Source: Prevotella sp.
GTDB taxonomy: Bacteria > Bacteroidota > Bacteroidia > Bacteroidales > Bacteroidaceae
Direction: 5' to 3'
NCBI GenBank assembly: GCA_016291495.1
Contig: JAEEXI010000005.1
Location: forward strand, 62,001 to 126,000
Length of the DNA: 64,000 nt
Shown here piece after piece: positions 33,907 to 42,431 of this stretch. The position numbers and the translations under genes are program-made. The notes under the pieces are model-generated. The model saw only the letters and a list, made by a program, of their open reading frames with translations. It was not told the origin of the DNA and did no database searches. Position 1 is the first letter of the stretch. Each line of letters starts with the position of its first letter.

Positions 33907-34527
33907 ATGAAGAGAATCATCGTTTTTATTGGGTTGCTGTGCTGTTTGCATATGGCATCTGCTCAGGATGCCGTCAACACTATCCGTCAGCATTATGCGG
34001 ATGCCCAGGAGAAGGTGGCTCGGTATGCGGAATATGAGAAGGAGGGCGAGTGGTCGATGCCTTGTCCTATGTATTATGAGGTGAATGTCAAGCAAAATCT
34101 GCCTGGAACGGGCTATCACAAGCAGCGCATTCGGCTGTATTTCTACGAGATAGAGAACGAAGAATGGGATGCTGACGCCCCGATGCTGTCCCGTAGCCTG
34201 CATTTTGTGACGTGGAAATACAATTATGGGGCTCGTGAGTTCTACGAGGAGTATCTCTACGACGAGAAGGGCAACATCGAGTTTGCCTATCTGCGCAATG
34301 CGGATATGGACCACTTCAAGGGCGGTGAGATGCGTTGCTATTTCCAGAACGGCAAGCTGATCAAGGTGCTGGTCAGCATCCGCAATGAAGAGACGGAGAA
34401 GTTCGAGCAGAAATATTCAGGCACTACGGTGCCGAAGGAGTATGTGTCGTTGTATGAGGGCTGCCAGCATGAAATCGGACGTTTCAAGCGACTGTTCCAG
34501 GAAATCGACGGCGAAACGTATCATTAA
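33907..34527 (+). CDS. Secreted protein of unknown function
   Basis: 206 aa, not recognised. Signal peptide of about 20 residues ending ASAQ. The mature protein is rich in Tyr, Glu and Lys; it alternates strand-like segments (IRLYFYEIENEEW, LHFVTWKYNYGAREFYEEYLYDEKGNIEFAYLR, EMRCYFQNGKLIKVLVSI) suggesting antiparallel YD/MORN-like strands. Three Cys are present in the mature part. It has its own promoter and is convergent with the nitroreductase gene; no functional inference is possible. Confidence 0.75.
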   Translation: MKRIIVFIGLLCCLHMASAQDAVNTIRQHYADAQEKVARYAEYEKEGEWSMPCPMYYEVNVKQNLPGTGYHKQRIRLYFYEIENEEWDADAPMLSRSLHFVTWKYNYGAREFYEEYLYDEKGNIEFAYLRNADMDHFKGGEMRCYFQNGKLIKVLVSIRNEETEKFEQKYSGTTVPKEYVSLYEGCQHEIGRFKRLFQEIDGETYH

Positions 34528-34556
34528 CGCTCCATTAGTGCCCATAAAGGATTCCA

Positions 34557-35315
34557 CTAAACGATACGTTGCATTGGCTGTAGAAAGCCCTGACGGCGGA
34601 GGACTCGCAGGAGTTCTTCCGACATGGCTTCGTTGTCTTTGCGGGTATAGCGGATGTCGGTGAATACCTGTGCCAGCGTCTCTTTATGATTCTCTCTGAC
34701 GAACTGCTGGTTTTCAAGCAGCTGTTCCTTATTATTATAATAGGTGTCGATATCTTTGCCAAGATAGTCGGTGTAGGTCTCTTCGTGCACAAAGCTCTCC
34801 AGCGGCAGACGGTCGGAGAGGGGAGGCTGTTCGGCAGGCCATCCTACGGTGAGGGTGGCTACGGGCATGACGAGTTTGGGCAGCTGCAGGATATCGATGA
34901 TTTGCTGGGGCTGGTAAACGGTGGTGCCGAGGTAGCAGTAGCCCAGTCCTTCCTCGTCCATGAGGTTGCAGAGCGTCTGTGTGAAGAGCAGGGCATCGAT
35001 GCTGGCGTTGATGAACGATAGGAAGTTGTCGTAGCCGGGTTCTGCCTTCCGACAGCGCGCCCACGTGGAGGTGCGGTTGAAATCTGCGCAGATGGTGAGC
35101 ACTACGGGGGCTCCCGTCACCATCGGTTGGTTGAAGTGTGCAGGTGCCAGTTTTTTTTTCATTTCCGCAGAGCGGGTGACGACTACGCTGTATAGTTGCA
35201 GGTTGCCCATGGTCTGTGTACGACTGGCTTCCGTCATGAGGCGGTTCAGCAGTTCCTGGCTCACTTCTTTGTCTGAATATTGGCGAATCGTTCGCCGTGT
35301 TGTCAAGTTTTTCAT
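34557..35315 (-). CDS. Nitroreductase-family FMN oxidoreductase
   Basis: 252 aa flavoprotein of the NfsA/FRP-like nitroreductase superfamily using NAD(P)H. The N terminus LTTRRTIRQYSDKEVSQELL is the FMN-binding start typical of the family; later segments ALLFTQTLCNLMDEEGLGYCYLGT and VATLTVGWPAEQPPLSDRLPLESFVH are also characteristic. Physiological substrate unknown. Start 35315 is chosen because the longer frame (35342) extends above the -7 box TACCTTTG at 35320-35327. That box sits only 4 nt before the ATG, so the mRNA may be leaderless. Confidence 0.9.
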   Translation of the reverse strand: MKNLTTRRTIRQYSDKEVSQELLNRLMTEASRTQTMGNLQLYSVVVTRSAEMKKKLAPAHFNQPMVTGAPVVLTICADFNRTSTWARCRKAEPGYDNFLSFINASIDALLFTQTLCNLMDEEGLGYCYLGTTVYQPQQIIDILQLPKLVMPVATLTVGWPAEQPPLSDRLPLESFVHEETYTDYLGKDIDTYYNNKEQLLENQQFVRENHKETLAQVFTDIRYTRKDNEAMSEELLRVLRRQGFLQPMQRIV

Positions 35316-35319
35316 GCCC

Positions 35320-35327
35320 CAAAGGTA
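35320..35327 (-). promoter_or_regulatory. -7 box (TACCTTTG) of the nitroreductase gene
   Basis: The minus strand reads TACCTTTG ending 4 nt before the start codon, leaving essentially no 5' leader. Confidence 0.55.
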
Positions 35328-35376
35328 CGAAAAATTCCCCAAAACGGGTAACTTTTAAGCGGTTTTCTTTGAAAAA

Positions 35377-35408
35377 GTTGCCAAAATGGAAAACTTTATG
35401 TATCTTTG
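35377..35408 (+). promoter_or_regulatory. Promoter of the NrdJ C-terminal-like gene
   Basis: -33 GTTG 35377-35380 (one mismatch) and -7 TATCTTTG 35401-35408, 20-nt spacer. Confidence 0.65.
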
Positions 35409-35429
35409 CGCCATTGAAATATCCCCGAT

Positions 35430-35951
35430 ATGGAAGAAAATAACAAAAAAGAATCATTGCAGAACGTTCGCCCCGAGGTGGTTGAGGTGCGCCCTCAGGT
35501 GTTGGAGTGTGACGTCGTGCGTTTCCAGAACAACAAGGAGAAATGGGTGGCTTTCGTCGGCTTGCTCGACGGTTATCCCTATGAGATATTCACGGGTCTG
35601 CAGGACGACGAGGAGGGTATCGTATTGCCCAAGAATGTGACGAAGGGTAAGATTATCAAGCAGGTCAACCCTGACGGAACGAAACGTTACGACTTCCAGT
35701 TTGAGAACAAACGCGGCTATAAGACGACGGTGGAGGGACTTTCCGAGAAGTTCAACCCGGAATACTGGAACTATGCCAAGCTGATCAGCGGCGTGCTGCG
35801 CTACCGCATGCCTTTGGAGCACGTCATCCGTCTGGTAGCCTCCCTGTCGCTGAAGGACGAGAGCATCAATACCTGGAAGGTGGGTGTGGAGCGCGCCCTG
35901 AAGAAATATCTGCCTGGCAGTAACGACGAGCAGGAGGAAACCCAAGAATAG
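35430..35951 (+). CDS. Free-standing protein resembling the C-terminal domain of B12-dependent ribonucleotide reductase (NrdJ)
   Basis: 173 aa cytoplasmic protein. The segments KWVAFVGLLDGYPYEIFTG, VTKGKIIKQVNPDGTKRYDF, FNPEYWNYAKLISGVLRYRMP and INTWKVGVERALKKYLPG match, as I recall them, the C-terminal (TSCPD-type) region of class II ribonucleotide reductase from Bacteroidota. The catalytic barrel, radical-site residues and redox-active C-terminal cysteines are absent: the protein has a single Cys. Split NrdJa/NrdJb pairs are known in Pseudomonas, but no catalytic partner is adjacent here. It lies 7 nt upstream of folB. Function is open: regulator, decoy or partner of an NrdJ elsewhere. Confidence 0.7.
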   Translation: MEENNKKESLQNVRPEVVEVRPQVLECDVVRFQNNKEKWVAFVGLLDGYPYEIFTGLQDDEEGIVLPKNVTKGKIIKQVNPDGTKRYDFQFENKRGYKTTVEGLSEKFNPEYWNYAKLISGVLRYRMPLEHVIRLVASLSLKDESINTWKVGVERALKKYLPGSNDEQEETQE

Positions 35952-35958
35952 GACGGCG

Positions 35959-36342
35959 ATGCAGATAGAGTCGGGATATATCTTTCTGAACGAGTTGCGT
36001 TTCCATGCTTTCCACGGGGTGATGCCCCAGGAACGCAAGGTAGGCGCAGAATTCCTCGTTACCGTCCGCATTGGCTATGACCTGACGAAGGCGATGCTGT
36101 CGGATGAGGTGGAGGATACCCTGAACTATGCTGCGGTCTATGCCTTGATAGCAGAGGAGATGAAACGTCCTTCCGCTCTGTTGGAACATGTGGCAGGCAG
36201 GATAGGCAAGACGCTCTTCGGTTACGACCCTAAGATTCTGAGTGTTGATATTTGGCTGACGAAAGTCAATCCCCCGATGGGGGCTGACGGTAATGGTGCT
36301 GGTGTGGAATTACATTTAATAAATGATAAAACTCACGGATAA
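35959..36342 (+). CDS. folB: Dihydroneopterin aldolase
   Basis: 127 aa enzyme of folate synthesis that splits 7,8-dihydroneopterin into 6-hydroxymethyl-dihydropterin and glycolaldehyde. Length and motifs fit: IFLNELRFHAFHGVMPQERKVG with the active-site Glu, LNYAAVYALIAEEM, and the late catalytic Lys in VDIWLTKVNPPMG. It is 7 nt after the NrdJ-like gene and 52 nt before the amidase gene; the latter has its own -7-like box (TAATTTTG, 36368-36375). Confidence 0.93.
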   Translation: MQIESGYIFLNELRFHAFHGVMPQERKVGAEFLVTVRIGYDLTKAMLSDEVEDTLNYAAVYALIAEEMKRPSALLEHVAGRIGKTLFGYDPKILSVDIWLTKVNPPMGADGNGAGVELHLINDKTHG

Positions 36343-36394
36343 GTAAGGGTTTCTGTCGGAAAATGAGTAATTTTGCACCCTCGAAGACGTATTT

Positions 36395-37648
36395 ATGAAG
36401 AATAGACTATTAGTTCTCATATGGATAACGGTGGGGTTTGCGGTGTTTTCACTGGCCGCAAACAAGAAATTCACGCTGGTGATTGATGCTGGTCATGGTG
36501 GACATGACGCGGGTGCCTTGGGGGCTTTCTCCAAGGAGAAGAACATCAATCTGAACGTGGCCCTTGCCTTTGGGCGTTATGTTCAGAACAACTGTCCTGA
36601 CGTGAAAGTGATCTATACCCGTAAGACGGATGTGTTTATCCCGCTCCATACCCGTGCAGATATTGCCAACAAGAACAAGGCAGACTTGTTTATATCCATT
36701 CATACCAATGCGCTGCCGCGAGGACGTGTTGCCAGGGGACTGGAGACTTATACGCTGGGTATGCACCGTGCGGGTTCTAATTTGGAGGTGGCCAAGCGCG
36801 AGAACTCCGTCATCCTGATAGAGAAGGACTATAAACAGCGGTATGAGGGCTTCGACCCTAATTCGAGCGAGAGTTATATCATGTTTGAGTTCATGCAGGA
36901 CAAGAACATGGCGCAGAGTGTGGAACTGGCACGCTATGTACAGAAACGGGCATGCGCCGCAGCCAACCGTCCCGACAAGGGTGTCAAGCAGGCAGGATTC
37001 CTGGTGCTGAGAGAGACCTCCATGCCCAGTTGTCTGATAGAGTTGGGCTTTATCACCACCTCTGACGAGGAGCAGATGCTGAACACTTCTGACGGTATCG
37101 ACCGCTTGGGCTATGGTATCTATCAGGCTTTCCTGGACTATAAGCGGAAGTACGATACCAACATCACCGTGCCCTATCCAGCAGAGCCGCAAGAGGAGGT
37201 GAGCATTCCCAGCATCGTACCGGAGAATGAAAAGACAGAGCCTGCCCCTGCCGCCCCTGTCAAGGTGCAGAAGGAATCCACGGTGCCCCGTCAGAAGACA
37301 GAGGTGAAGGAGGATGCTCAGGAAAGTAAAAATGTTCAGGAAAGTAAAGATGTTCAGGGAGGTAAAGATGTTCAGGACTCTCCCTTGATTTTCAAGGTCC
37401 AGATCATTGCCAGTACCTCCCGTCAGAAGTTTAGCAAGTCGAAATTAAATGGACTGAAAGCCAACTGCTATGAGGAGGGTGGCTTCTATAAATATACGGT
37501 GGGTGAGTCGGAAGACTATGAGGAGATTGTGAAAATCCGAGAGGGGCTTGTCAAGAATTTCCCCGAGGCCTTCGTCATCGCTTTCAAGGGTGATAAGAAG
37601 ATGGATATCCGTTCTGCCATCCGCGAGTTCAGAGCTAAAAAGAAATAA
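36395..37648 (+). CDS. N-acetylmuramoyl-L-alanine amidase (Amidase_3) with C-terminal SPOR-like domain
   Basis: 417 aa periplasmic zinc amidase cleaving the MurNAc-L-Ala bond of peptidoglycan during cell separation. Signal peptide of about 22 residues; catalytic domain about 25-250 with the zinc motifs VIDAGHGGHDAGA, a Glu near residue 130-150, FISIHTNAL, and the second catalytic Glu in SCLIELGFIT. A Pro/Glu/Lys-rich linker follows, including a 6-residue repeat (QESKNV, QESKDV, QGGKDV). The last about 90 residues (FKVQIIASTSRQKFSKSKLNG onwards) look like a SPOR-type septal peptidoglycan binder. The mlaD-like gene begins 12 nt later. Confidence 0.93.
   Translation: MKNRLLVLIWITVGFAVFSLAANKKFTLVIDAGHGGHDAGALGAFSKEKNINLNVALAFGRYVQNNCPDVKVIYTRKTDVFIPLHTRADIANKNKADLFISIHTNALPRGRVARGLETYTLGMHRAGSNLEVAKRENSVILIEKDYKQRYEGFDPNSSESYIMFEFMQDKNMAQSVELARYVQKRACAAANRPDKGVKQAGFLVLRETSMPSCLIELGFITTSDEEQMLNTSDGIDRLGYGIYQAFLDYKRKYDTNITVPYPAEPQEEVSIPSIVPENEKTEPAPAAPVKVQKESTVPRQKTEVKEDAQESKNVQESKDVQGGKDVQDSPLIFKVQIIASTSRQKFSKSKLNGLKANCYEEGGFYKYTVGESEDYEEIVKIREGLVKNFPEAFVIAFKGDKKMDIRSAIREFRAKKK
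37316..37378. repeat. 18-bp tandem repeat in the amidase linker (3.5 copies)
   Basis: Units at 37316, 37334 and 37352 (G-T/C-TCAGG-rich, about 90% alike) plus a partial at 37370, encoding the charged hexapeptide repeat of the linker. Confidence 0.9.
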
Positions 37649-37660
37649 ACGATATACGAT

Positions 37661-38563
37661 ATGAAATTCTTTACGAAAGAGGTCCAAATAGCCTTGGTGG
37701 CCATTGTTGCATTGGTGGTGTTATACTTTGGCTTGAATTTCCTGAAGGGACTGAGTGTGTTCTCTAACACCAATTCCTATTGTGTTGTCTTTGACGATGT
37801 CAGCGGACTGGCTGCTTCGTCACCAGTCTATGCCAACGGCTATAAGGTGGGTGTGGTAGAAAAAATCAACTACGACTACGATAAGCCTGACCGTATCGTC
37901 GCCATCGTTAATCTCGACAAGAAGATGCGGGTACCCGTAGGTTCCCGTGCTGAGATATCCAGCGATTTGTTGGGTAATATCAAGATTAACCTGATATTGT
38001 CGGACAACCCTTTGCAGTTCGTTGCTGTTGGTGACACCATCAAGGGTATGGTGGAGCAAGGAGTGATGACCAAGGTGGCGGCAATGATACCTGCCGTTGA
38101 GGCGATGATGCCCAAACTGGACTCTATTGTCACCAGTCTGAATATCCTGCTGGCCGACCCCGCCTTGCGGAATACCCTGCATAACGTAGAAGGAATGACG
38201 GCCAACCTGAACCAGACGAGTGCACAGTTACGTACCCTCTCAGCCAGCCTGAACCGTAACGTGCCCTCCATGATGTTCAAGGCTGACAGTGTGTTGAGTA
38301 ATACCCAACAGCTGACTGCCAATCTGAGTTCGATTGACGTGGCTTCGATGACTGCCAAGGTCGACCAGACCCTTGCCAATGTCGAGGAGATGACACGTAA
38401 ACTCAACAGCAACGAGGGAACTCTTGGCTTGCTGATGCGTGATGCCACATTATATAATAACCTCAGTACTACGGTGGCTGATGCCGACTCTCTGGTAAGA
38501 GACTTGAAGGCACATCCAAAACGCTATGTGCACTTCTCGGTTTTCGGAAAGAAAGACAAGTAA
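37661..38563 (+). CDS. MlaD/MCE-family lipid-transport protein
   Basis: 300 aa. One N-terminal membrane helix (about 8-28), then an MCE domain (about 38-120: YCVVFDDVSGLAASSPVYANGYKVGVVEKI to SSDLLGNIKINLILSD), then a long helical, Asn/Thr/Ser-rich C-terminal region with heptad-like spacing. MCE proteins bind phospholipids in the periplasm and work with a MlaE permease and MlaF ATPase; neither gene is present nearby, although in Bacteroidales mlaD-type genes often follow an amidase gene as here. Assignment to lipid trafficking rests on the family. Confidence 0.9.
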   Translation: MKFFTKEVQIALVAIVALVVLYFGLNFLKGLSVFSNTNSYCVVFDDVSGLAASSPVYANGYKVGVVEKINYDYDKPDRIVAIVNLDKKMRVPVGSRAEISSDLLGNIKINLILSDNPLQFVAVGDTIKGMVEQGVMTKVAAMIPAVEAMMPKLDSIVTSLNILLADPALRNTLHNVEGMTANLNQTSAQLRTLSASLNRNVPSMMFKADSVLSNTQQLTANLSSIDVASMTAKVDQTLANVEEMTRKLNSNEGTLGLLMRDATLYNNLSTTVADADSLVRDLKAHPKRYVHFSVFGKKDK

Positions 38564-38677
38564 AAAAAGTTGGTAATTTTTAATTTGTCTAAATAGAAAG
38601 GGGATGTTCAATTCGTTTCAACTGGAACGTTCGGAACTCCTTGATATTAATCACTTTCGGAGATGTCAGGAAAAATA

Positions 38678-38709
38678 AAACCGCACACCATATGCTTGAT
38701 GTGCGGTTT
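38678..38709 (+). terminator. Hairpin downstream of the mlaD-like gene
   Basis: 9-bp perfect stem, 10 bp with the adjacent A-T pair, G/C-rich centre, 115 nt after the stop codon; trailing sequence TTTCTGTT is only weakly T-rich. Confidence 0.55.
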
Positions 38710-38843
38710 CTGTTAAGTAATTGACAGGCAGAATGATGCAAATTTGCAAGAGCGAAATATCTTCAAATATTCCTGTATCTCTCTAACCTCCGATAAAATA
38801 GTAAGTTACGTATTCCTGTATAAATTTCATGAACAAAGGCGGA

Positions 38844-38875
38844 TTTGTTTATTTCAAAAAAAAGTGCGAACTTTG
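38844..38875 (+). promoter_or_regulatory. Promoter of dnaA
   Basis: -33 TTTG 38844-38847 and -7 GAACTTTG 38868-38875 (one mismatch to TAnnTTTG), 20-nt spacer; about 68 nt leader. Confidence 0.65.
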
Positions 38876-38943
38876 CAATCGAAAACGAAAACTATAATCT
38901 TTAACAGGGTTATTTTAGTTAACAATAAAAAATGTAACGCCGC

Positions 38944-40350
38944 ATGGGAAAAACTCCAAAGGCGCTTTGGGACGACTGCCTTCATCTGATTAAGGAAAAC
39001 GTCACGGAGTCGCAATACAAGACCTGGTTCGCGCCCATCGTATTCGAGAAATACGATGCGGAAAGCCAGACGCTTCTCATACAAGTACCGAGCAGGTATG
39101 TGTATGAGTATTTGGAGCAGTACTATGTGACTTTATTAAGTAAGGTGTTATGTCGCTGCTTTGGTACGAATGTTCAGCTGAACTATCGTATCGTGGTCGA
39201 CAAAGCACATAAGCTGACGGTGGAGGAAGAGGGTAGTGAACCCGTGAATATCGATCGGCCCCAGGATACCAATCGGGGCAATAAGTCGCCAAACGTGCTG
39301 GATGCTACTCCCAGTGACCTGAATCCGCAACTGGATGTCCACAAAACGTTCCAGAGTTTCATCGAAGGCGACAGCAACAAACTGCCTCGTACCGTAGGTC
39401 TCTCTATTGCAGAGCATCCTGGAAGAACGGCTTTCAATCCTTTCTTCGTCTATGGACCTTCTGGCTGTGGTAAGACTCACTTGATCAATGCCATTGGTGT
39501 GAAATGCAAGGAGATGTATCCGCAGAAGCGCGTGCTCTATGTGTCGGCCCGTCTTTTCCAAGTGCAGTTTACGGATGCCACCCGCCAGAATACCGTCAAT
39601 GACTTCATCCATTTCTATCAGTCAATTGACGTGCTGATTGTGGATGATGTTCAGGAGTGGGCAACGGCTACGAAAACGTTGGATACTTTCTTCCATATTT
39701 TCGATCACCTGTTCCGTCTGGGTAAGCAGATTATCCTTGCCAGTGACCGTCCTCCGGTGGACCTGCAAGGTGTGAAGGACCGTCTTCTGACTCGCTTTGC
39801 CTGTGGTCTGATAGCAGAATTGGAGAAGCCTAACGTACAGTTATGTATCGATATCCTGCATTCCAAGTGCAAGCGCGATGGTTTGAGGATTCCTGAGGAT
39901 GTCATCCGGTTCATTGCTGAGACCGCCAATGGCTCCGTACGCGATTTGGAAGGTGTGGTTAACTCACTGATGGCTTACTCCATCGTTTATAACACCGACA
40001 TAGATATGCGTTTGGCTGAGCGGGTCATCAAGCGTGCCGTGAAGGTTGACAATCATCCGTTGACGATTGACGATATCCTTGAGAAGGTATGCTGCCACTA
40101 CGGTGTCGAACAGAAGAGTATCTTCAGTCGTTCCCGCAAGCGTGACTATGTCATCGTCCGTCAAGTGTCGATGTATCTCGCACAGAAATACACGAAGATG
40201 CCAGCCTCTCGTATCGGACAACTCATCGGTGGCAGAGACCATTCGACGGTGATTCACAGTTGTTCTACGATAGAGCAACGCCTGAAGGTTGACAAGTCGT
40301 TCTCCGCAGAACTCAGTAGTATTGAAAATTCTTTTAAATTGAAATCATAA
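38944..40350 (+). CDS. dnaA: Chromosomal replication initiator DnaA
   Basis: 468 aa AAA+ initiator that binds and opens oriC. Domain I about 1-85, variable linker about 86-125, AAA+ domain with P loop GPSGCGKTH, Walker B VLIVDDVQEW and arginine-finger region DRLLTRFACGLIAEL, and the C-terminal DNA-binding domain IV with the signature RIGQLIGGRDHSTVIHSCSTIE. Walker B has the less common VDDVQEW in place of IDDIQFL, as in other Bacteroidota. Followed closely by a terminator, so probably monocistronic. Confidence 0.97.
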   Translation: MGKTPKALWDDCLHLIKENVTESQYKTWFAPIVFEKYDAESQTLLIQVPSRYVYEYLEQYYVTLLSKVLCRCFGTNVQLNYRIVVDKAHKLTVEEEGSEPVNIDRPQDTNRGNKSPNVLDATPSDLNPQLDVHKTFQSFIEGDSNKLPRTVGLSIAEHPGRTAFNPFFVYGPSGCGKTHLINAIGVKCKEMYPQKRVLYVSARLFQVQFTDATRQNTVNDFIHFYQSIDVLIVDDVQEWATATKTLDTFFHIFDHLFRLGKQIILASDRPPVDLQGVKDRLLTRFACGLIAELEKPNVQLCIDILHSKCKRDGLRIPEDVIRFIAETANGSVRDLEGVVNSLMAYSIVYNTDIDMRLAERVIKRAVKVDNHPLTIDDILEKVCCHYGVEQKSIFSRSRKRDYVIVRQVSMYLAQKYTKMPASRIGQLIGGRDHSTVIHSCSTIEQRLKVDKSFSAELSSIENSFKLKS

Positions 40351-40368
40351 GTGATAAAGTGAAAGCCG

Positions 40369-40394
40369 AAGGGTAGCGTGATGCTACCCTTTTT
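40369..40394 (+). terminator. Terminator of dnaA
   Basis: 9-bp perfect stem AAGGGTAGC / GCTACCCTT (40369-40377, 40383-40391) with trailing Ts. Confidence 0.9.
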
Positions 40395-40423
40395 CTAATT
40401 GTAAAATCTATAAACTATATAAT

Positions 40424-42364
40424 ATGAAAGCTAAATTGTTATTACTTATGCTTATCTGTCCGCTGATGATGCTGGCAGAGAACAAGAGAGTGAGTTCACC
40501 AGACGGTCGGTTGGCTGTTGACGTGAAAGTGGTGAACGGAAAGGCAACGTATGCCGTCCAGTATGACGGTGTCGAGATGCTGCAGTCGTCACGACTGGGG
40601 CTTGAGACGAACATTGGTGAATTCAAGGAGGGACTGACCTTCGTGGGAGCCACAGAGTGTGTTGTGGAGAAGTCATACGACCTCTCACGCTCGAAGGTCT
40701 CACATGTTGACTTCAAGGCCAACCGCCTCGATGTGACGCTGGCAAATGCCAAGAAATTCCAGATGGTGGTGACTTTCCTCGTGTCAAACAACGATATTGC
40801 CTTCCAGTATACACTATTGAAGCAGGAAGGCAATGATACCAGAAGTGTTGTCATCAAGGAAGAGGAGACCTCTTTCCGCCTGCCGGAAGGTACGACGGCA
40901 TTCATCACCCCGCAGAGTCATCCCATGATCGGCTTTGCCCGTACGAAGCCCAGTTATGAGGAATGGTATTCCGCTGATGCTCCCATGACGGAGAAGTCAC
41001 AGTACGGGCACGGTTATGTGTTCCCAGCCCTCTTCCATCTGGGTGACAAAGGGTGGGTATTGATCAGCGAGACGGGTGTCACCTCCGGCTATGTGGGCAG
41101 TCATCTGAGCGACTATTCATCTGAGAAAGGCTATACCATCGCCTATCCCATGGAAGGTGAGAACAACGGACTGGGTTCAAAATATGCCGGTATCTCCCTG
41201 CCGGGCAGTACCCCTTGGCGTACCATCACGGTGGGAAAAGACCTCAAGCCCATCGTCGAGACTACCATCCCCTTCGACCCATTATCCCCCTTATACAAAC
41301 CCTCACAGGACTATCAGCCGGGGCGCTACACCTGGAGTTGGCTTATCTGGCAGGATCAGAGTTGTAACTACGACGATCAGGTGACCTTCATCAACTTGGC
41401 ATCGGCAATGGGTTATGAGTATTGTCTCGTAGATGCCTGGTGGGACACGAATATCGGCCGTGACAGGATGGCGGAATTGTCGAAATATGCCCAATCGAAG
41501 GGTGTGAGTCTCCTGTTGTGGTATAACTCCAATGGTTATGAGAACGATGCTCCCCAAGGACCTTTCAACTGCATGAGTACCAGTATAGCCCGTGAACGGG
41601 AGATGGCGTGGATGAAGAGTATAGGCGTGAAGGGTATCAAGGTCGACTTCTTCGGTGGTGACAAGCAGCAGACCATGCAGCTCTATGAGGACATCCTCAG
41701 CGATGCCAACCGCTATGGGCTACAAGTCATCTTCCACGGCTGTACATTGCCAAGAGGATGGGAGAAAATGTATCCCAACTATGTCGCCAGCGAGGCCATC
41801 CTCGCCTCTGAGAATGTGTTCTTCAACGAGATGGCAGCTACCCGACAGCCTTTTGACCTCACCCTGCATCCCTTCTGTCGTAATACGGTAGGTTCGATGG
41901 ACTGGGGAGGTACCATCATGAACCGTTATATGAGCAAGGACAATAAGAGTCGCCATACCCGTAAGACGACGGATGTCTTTGAGATAGCCAGTGCTATCAC
42001 CATCCAGACTTCCGTGCAGTGTATCGCCATCCAGCCCAATAACCTGCAGGAACTGCCACAGGTGGAACTCGACCTGCTGAAGTCTATTCCCACCACGTGG
42101 GATGAGACCCGTTATATCGACGGCTATCCCGGTAAGTTCGTTGTTCTGGCACGCCGTCACGGGTCCCAATGGTATATTGCTGGCTTGAATGCCGAGAAAG
42201 AGGCGAAGAAACTCACCCTCAACCTGCCGATGCTGGCAGGACAGGAAGTCAGTTACTATACCGACAATGCCCAAGGCTATGCTGAGCTCAAGACCTTGAA
42301 GGTCGATAAAAAAGGTGTGGCGAAAGTGACGATACAGCCGAACGGTGGTATCATCCTGAAATAA
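40424..42364 (+). CDS. Glycoside hydrolase family 97
   Basis: 646 aa with a signal peptide (about 18 residues, ending MLAE). The N-terminal beta-supersandwich (about 20-270), central TIM barrel (about 275-550) and C-terminal all-beta domain of GH97 are recognisable: PGRYTWSWLIWQDQSCNYDDQ, YEYCLVDAWWDTNIG, GVSLLLWYNSNG, GIKVDFFGGDKQ, and ASEAILASENVFFNE. The Asp in KVDFFGG is at the position that serves as nucleophile in the retaining alpha-galactosidase branch; SusB-type alpha-glucosidases use a different inverting set. So alpha-galactosidase is favoured but not proven. Likely periplasmic. Flanked by terminators on both sides. Confidence 0.9.
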   Translation: MKAKLLLLMLICPLMMLAENKRVSSPDGRLAVDVKVVNGKATYAVQYDGVEMLQSSRLGLETNIGEFKEGLTFVGATECVVEKSYDLSRSKVSHVDFKANRLDVTLANAKKFQMVVTFLVSNNDIAFQYTLLKQEGNDTRSVVIKEEETSFRLPEGTTAFITPQSHPMIGFARTKPSYEEWYSADAPMTEKSQYGHGYVFPALFHLGDKGWVLISETGVTSGYVGSHLSDYSSEKGYTIAYPMEGENNGLGSKYAGISLPGSTPWRTITVGKDLKPIVETTIPFDPLSPLYKPSQDYQPGRYTWSWLIWQDQSCNYDDQVTFINLASAMGYEYCLVDAWWDTNIGRDRMAELSKYAQSKGVSLLLWYNSNGYENDAPQGPFNCMSTSIAREREMAWMKSIGVKGIKVDFFGGDKQQTMQLYEDILSDANRYGLQVIFHGCTLPRGWEKMYPNYVASEAILASENVFFNEMAATRQPFDLTLHPFCRNTVGSMDWGGTIMNRYMSKDNKSRHTRKTTDVFEIASAITIQTSVQCIAIQPNNLQELPQVELDLLKSIPTTWDETRYIDGYPGKFVVLARRHGSQWYIAGLNAEKEAKKLTLNLPMLAGQEVSYYTDNAQGYAELKTLKVDKKGVAKVTIQPNGGIILK

Positions 42365-42370
42365 AAAAGA

Positions 42371-42405
42371 AAACTTCCAACCTCAACAGGCTGGAAGTTT
42401 TTTTA
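42371..42405. terminator. Bidirectional terminator between GH97 and nagB
   Basis: Hairpin AAACTTCCA-a-CCT / AGG-c-TGGAAGTTT (42371-42379, 42392-42400) with A run on the left and T run on the right, in the gap between converging genes. Confidence 0.9.
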
Positions 42406-42431
42406 TTATCAGATTTCTTACATCAGACATC

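Larger units (their letters stand above)
38564..38943. other. 380-nt intergenic region between mlaD-like gene and dnaA
   Basis: It holds a perfect hairpin (AAACCGCAC 38678-38686 with GTGCGGTTT 38701-38709) without a good T run, and the dnaA promoter. I looked for DnaA boxes (TTATCCACA or close variants) and saw none, so there is no support here for the replication origin. Confidence 0.6.

Noticed and set aside
38564..38943. Possible replication origin next to dnaA
   Set aside because: No DnaA-box cluster or clear A/T-rich unwinding element was seen; dnaA is not always beside oriC in Bacteroidota.
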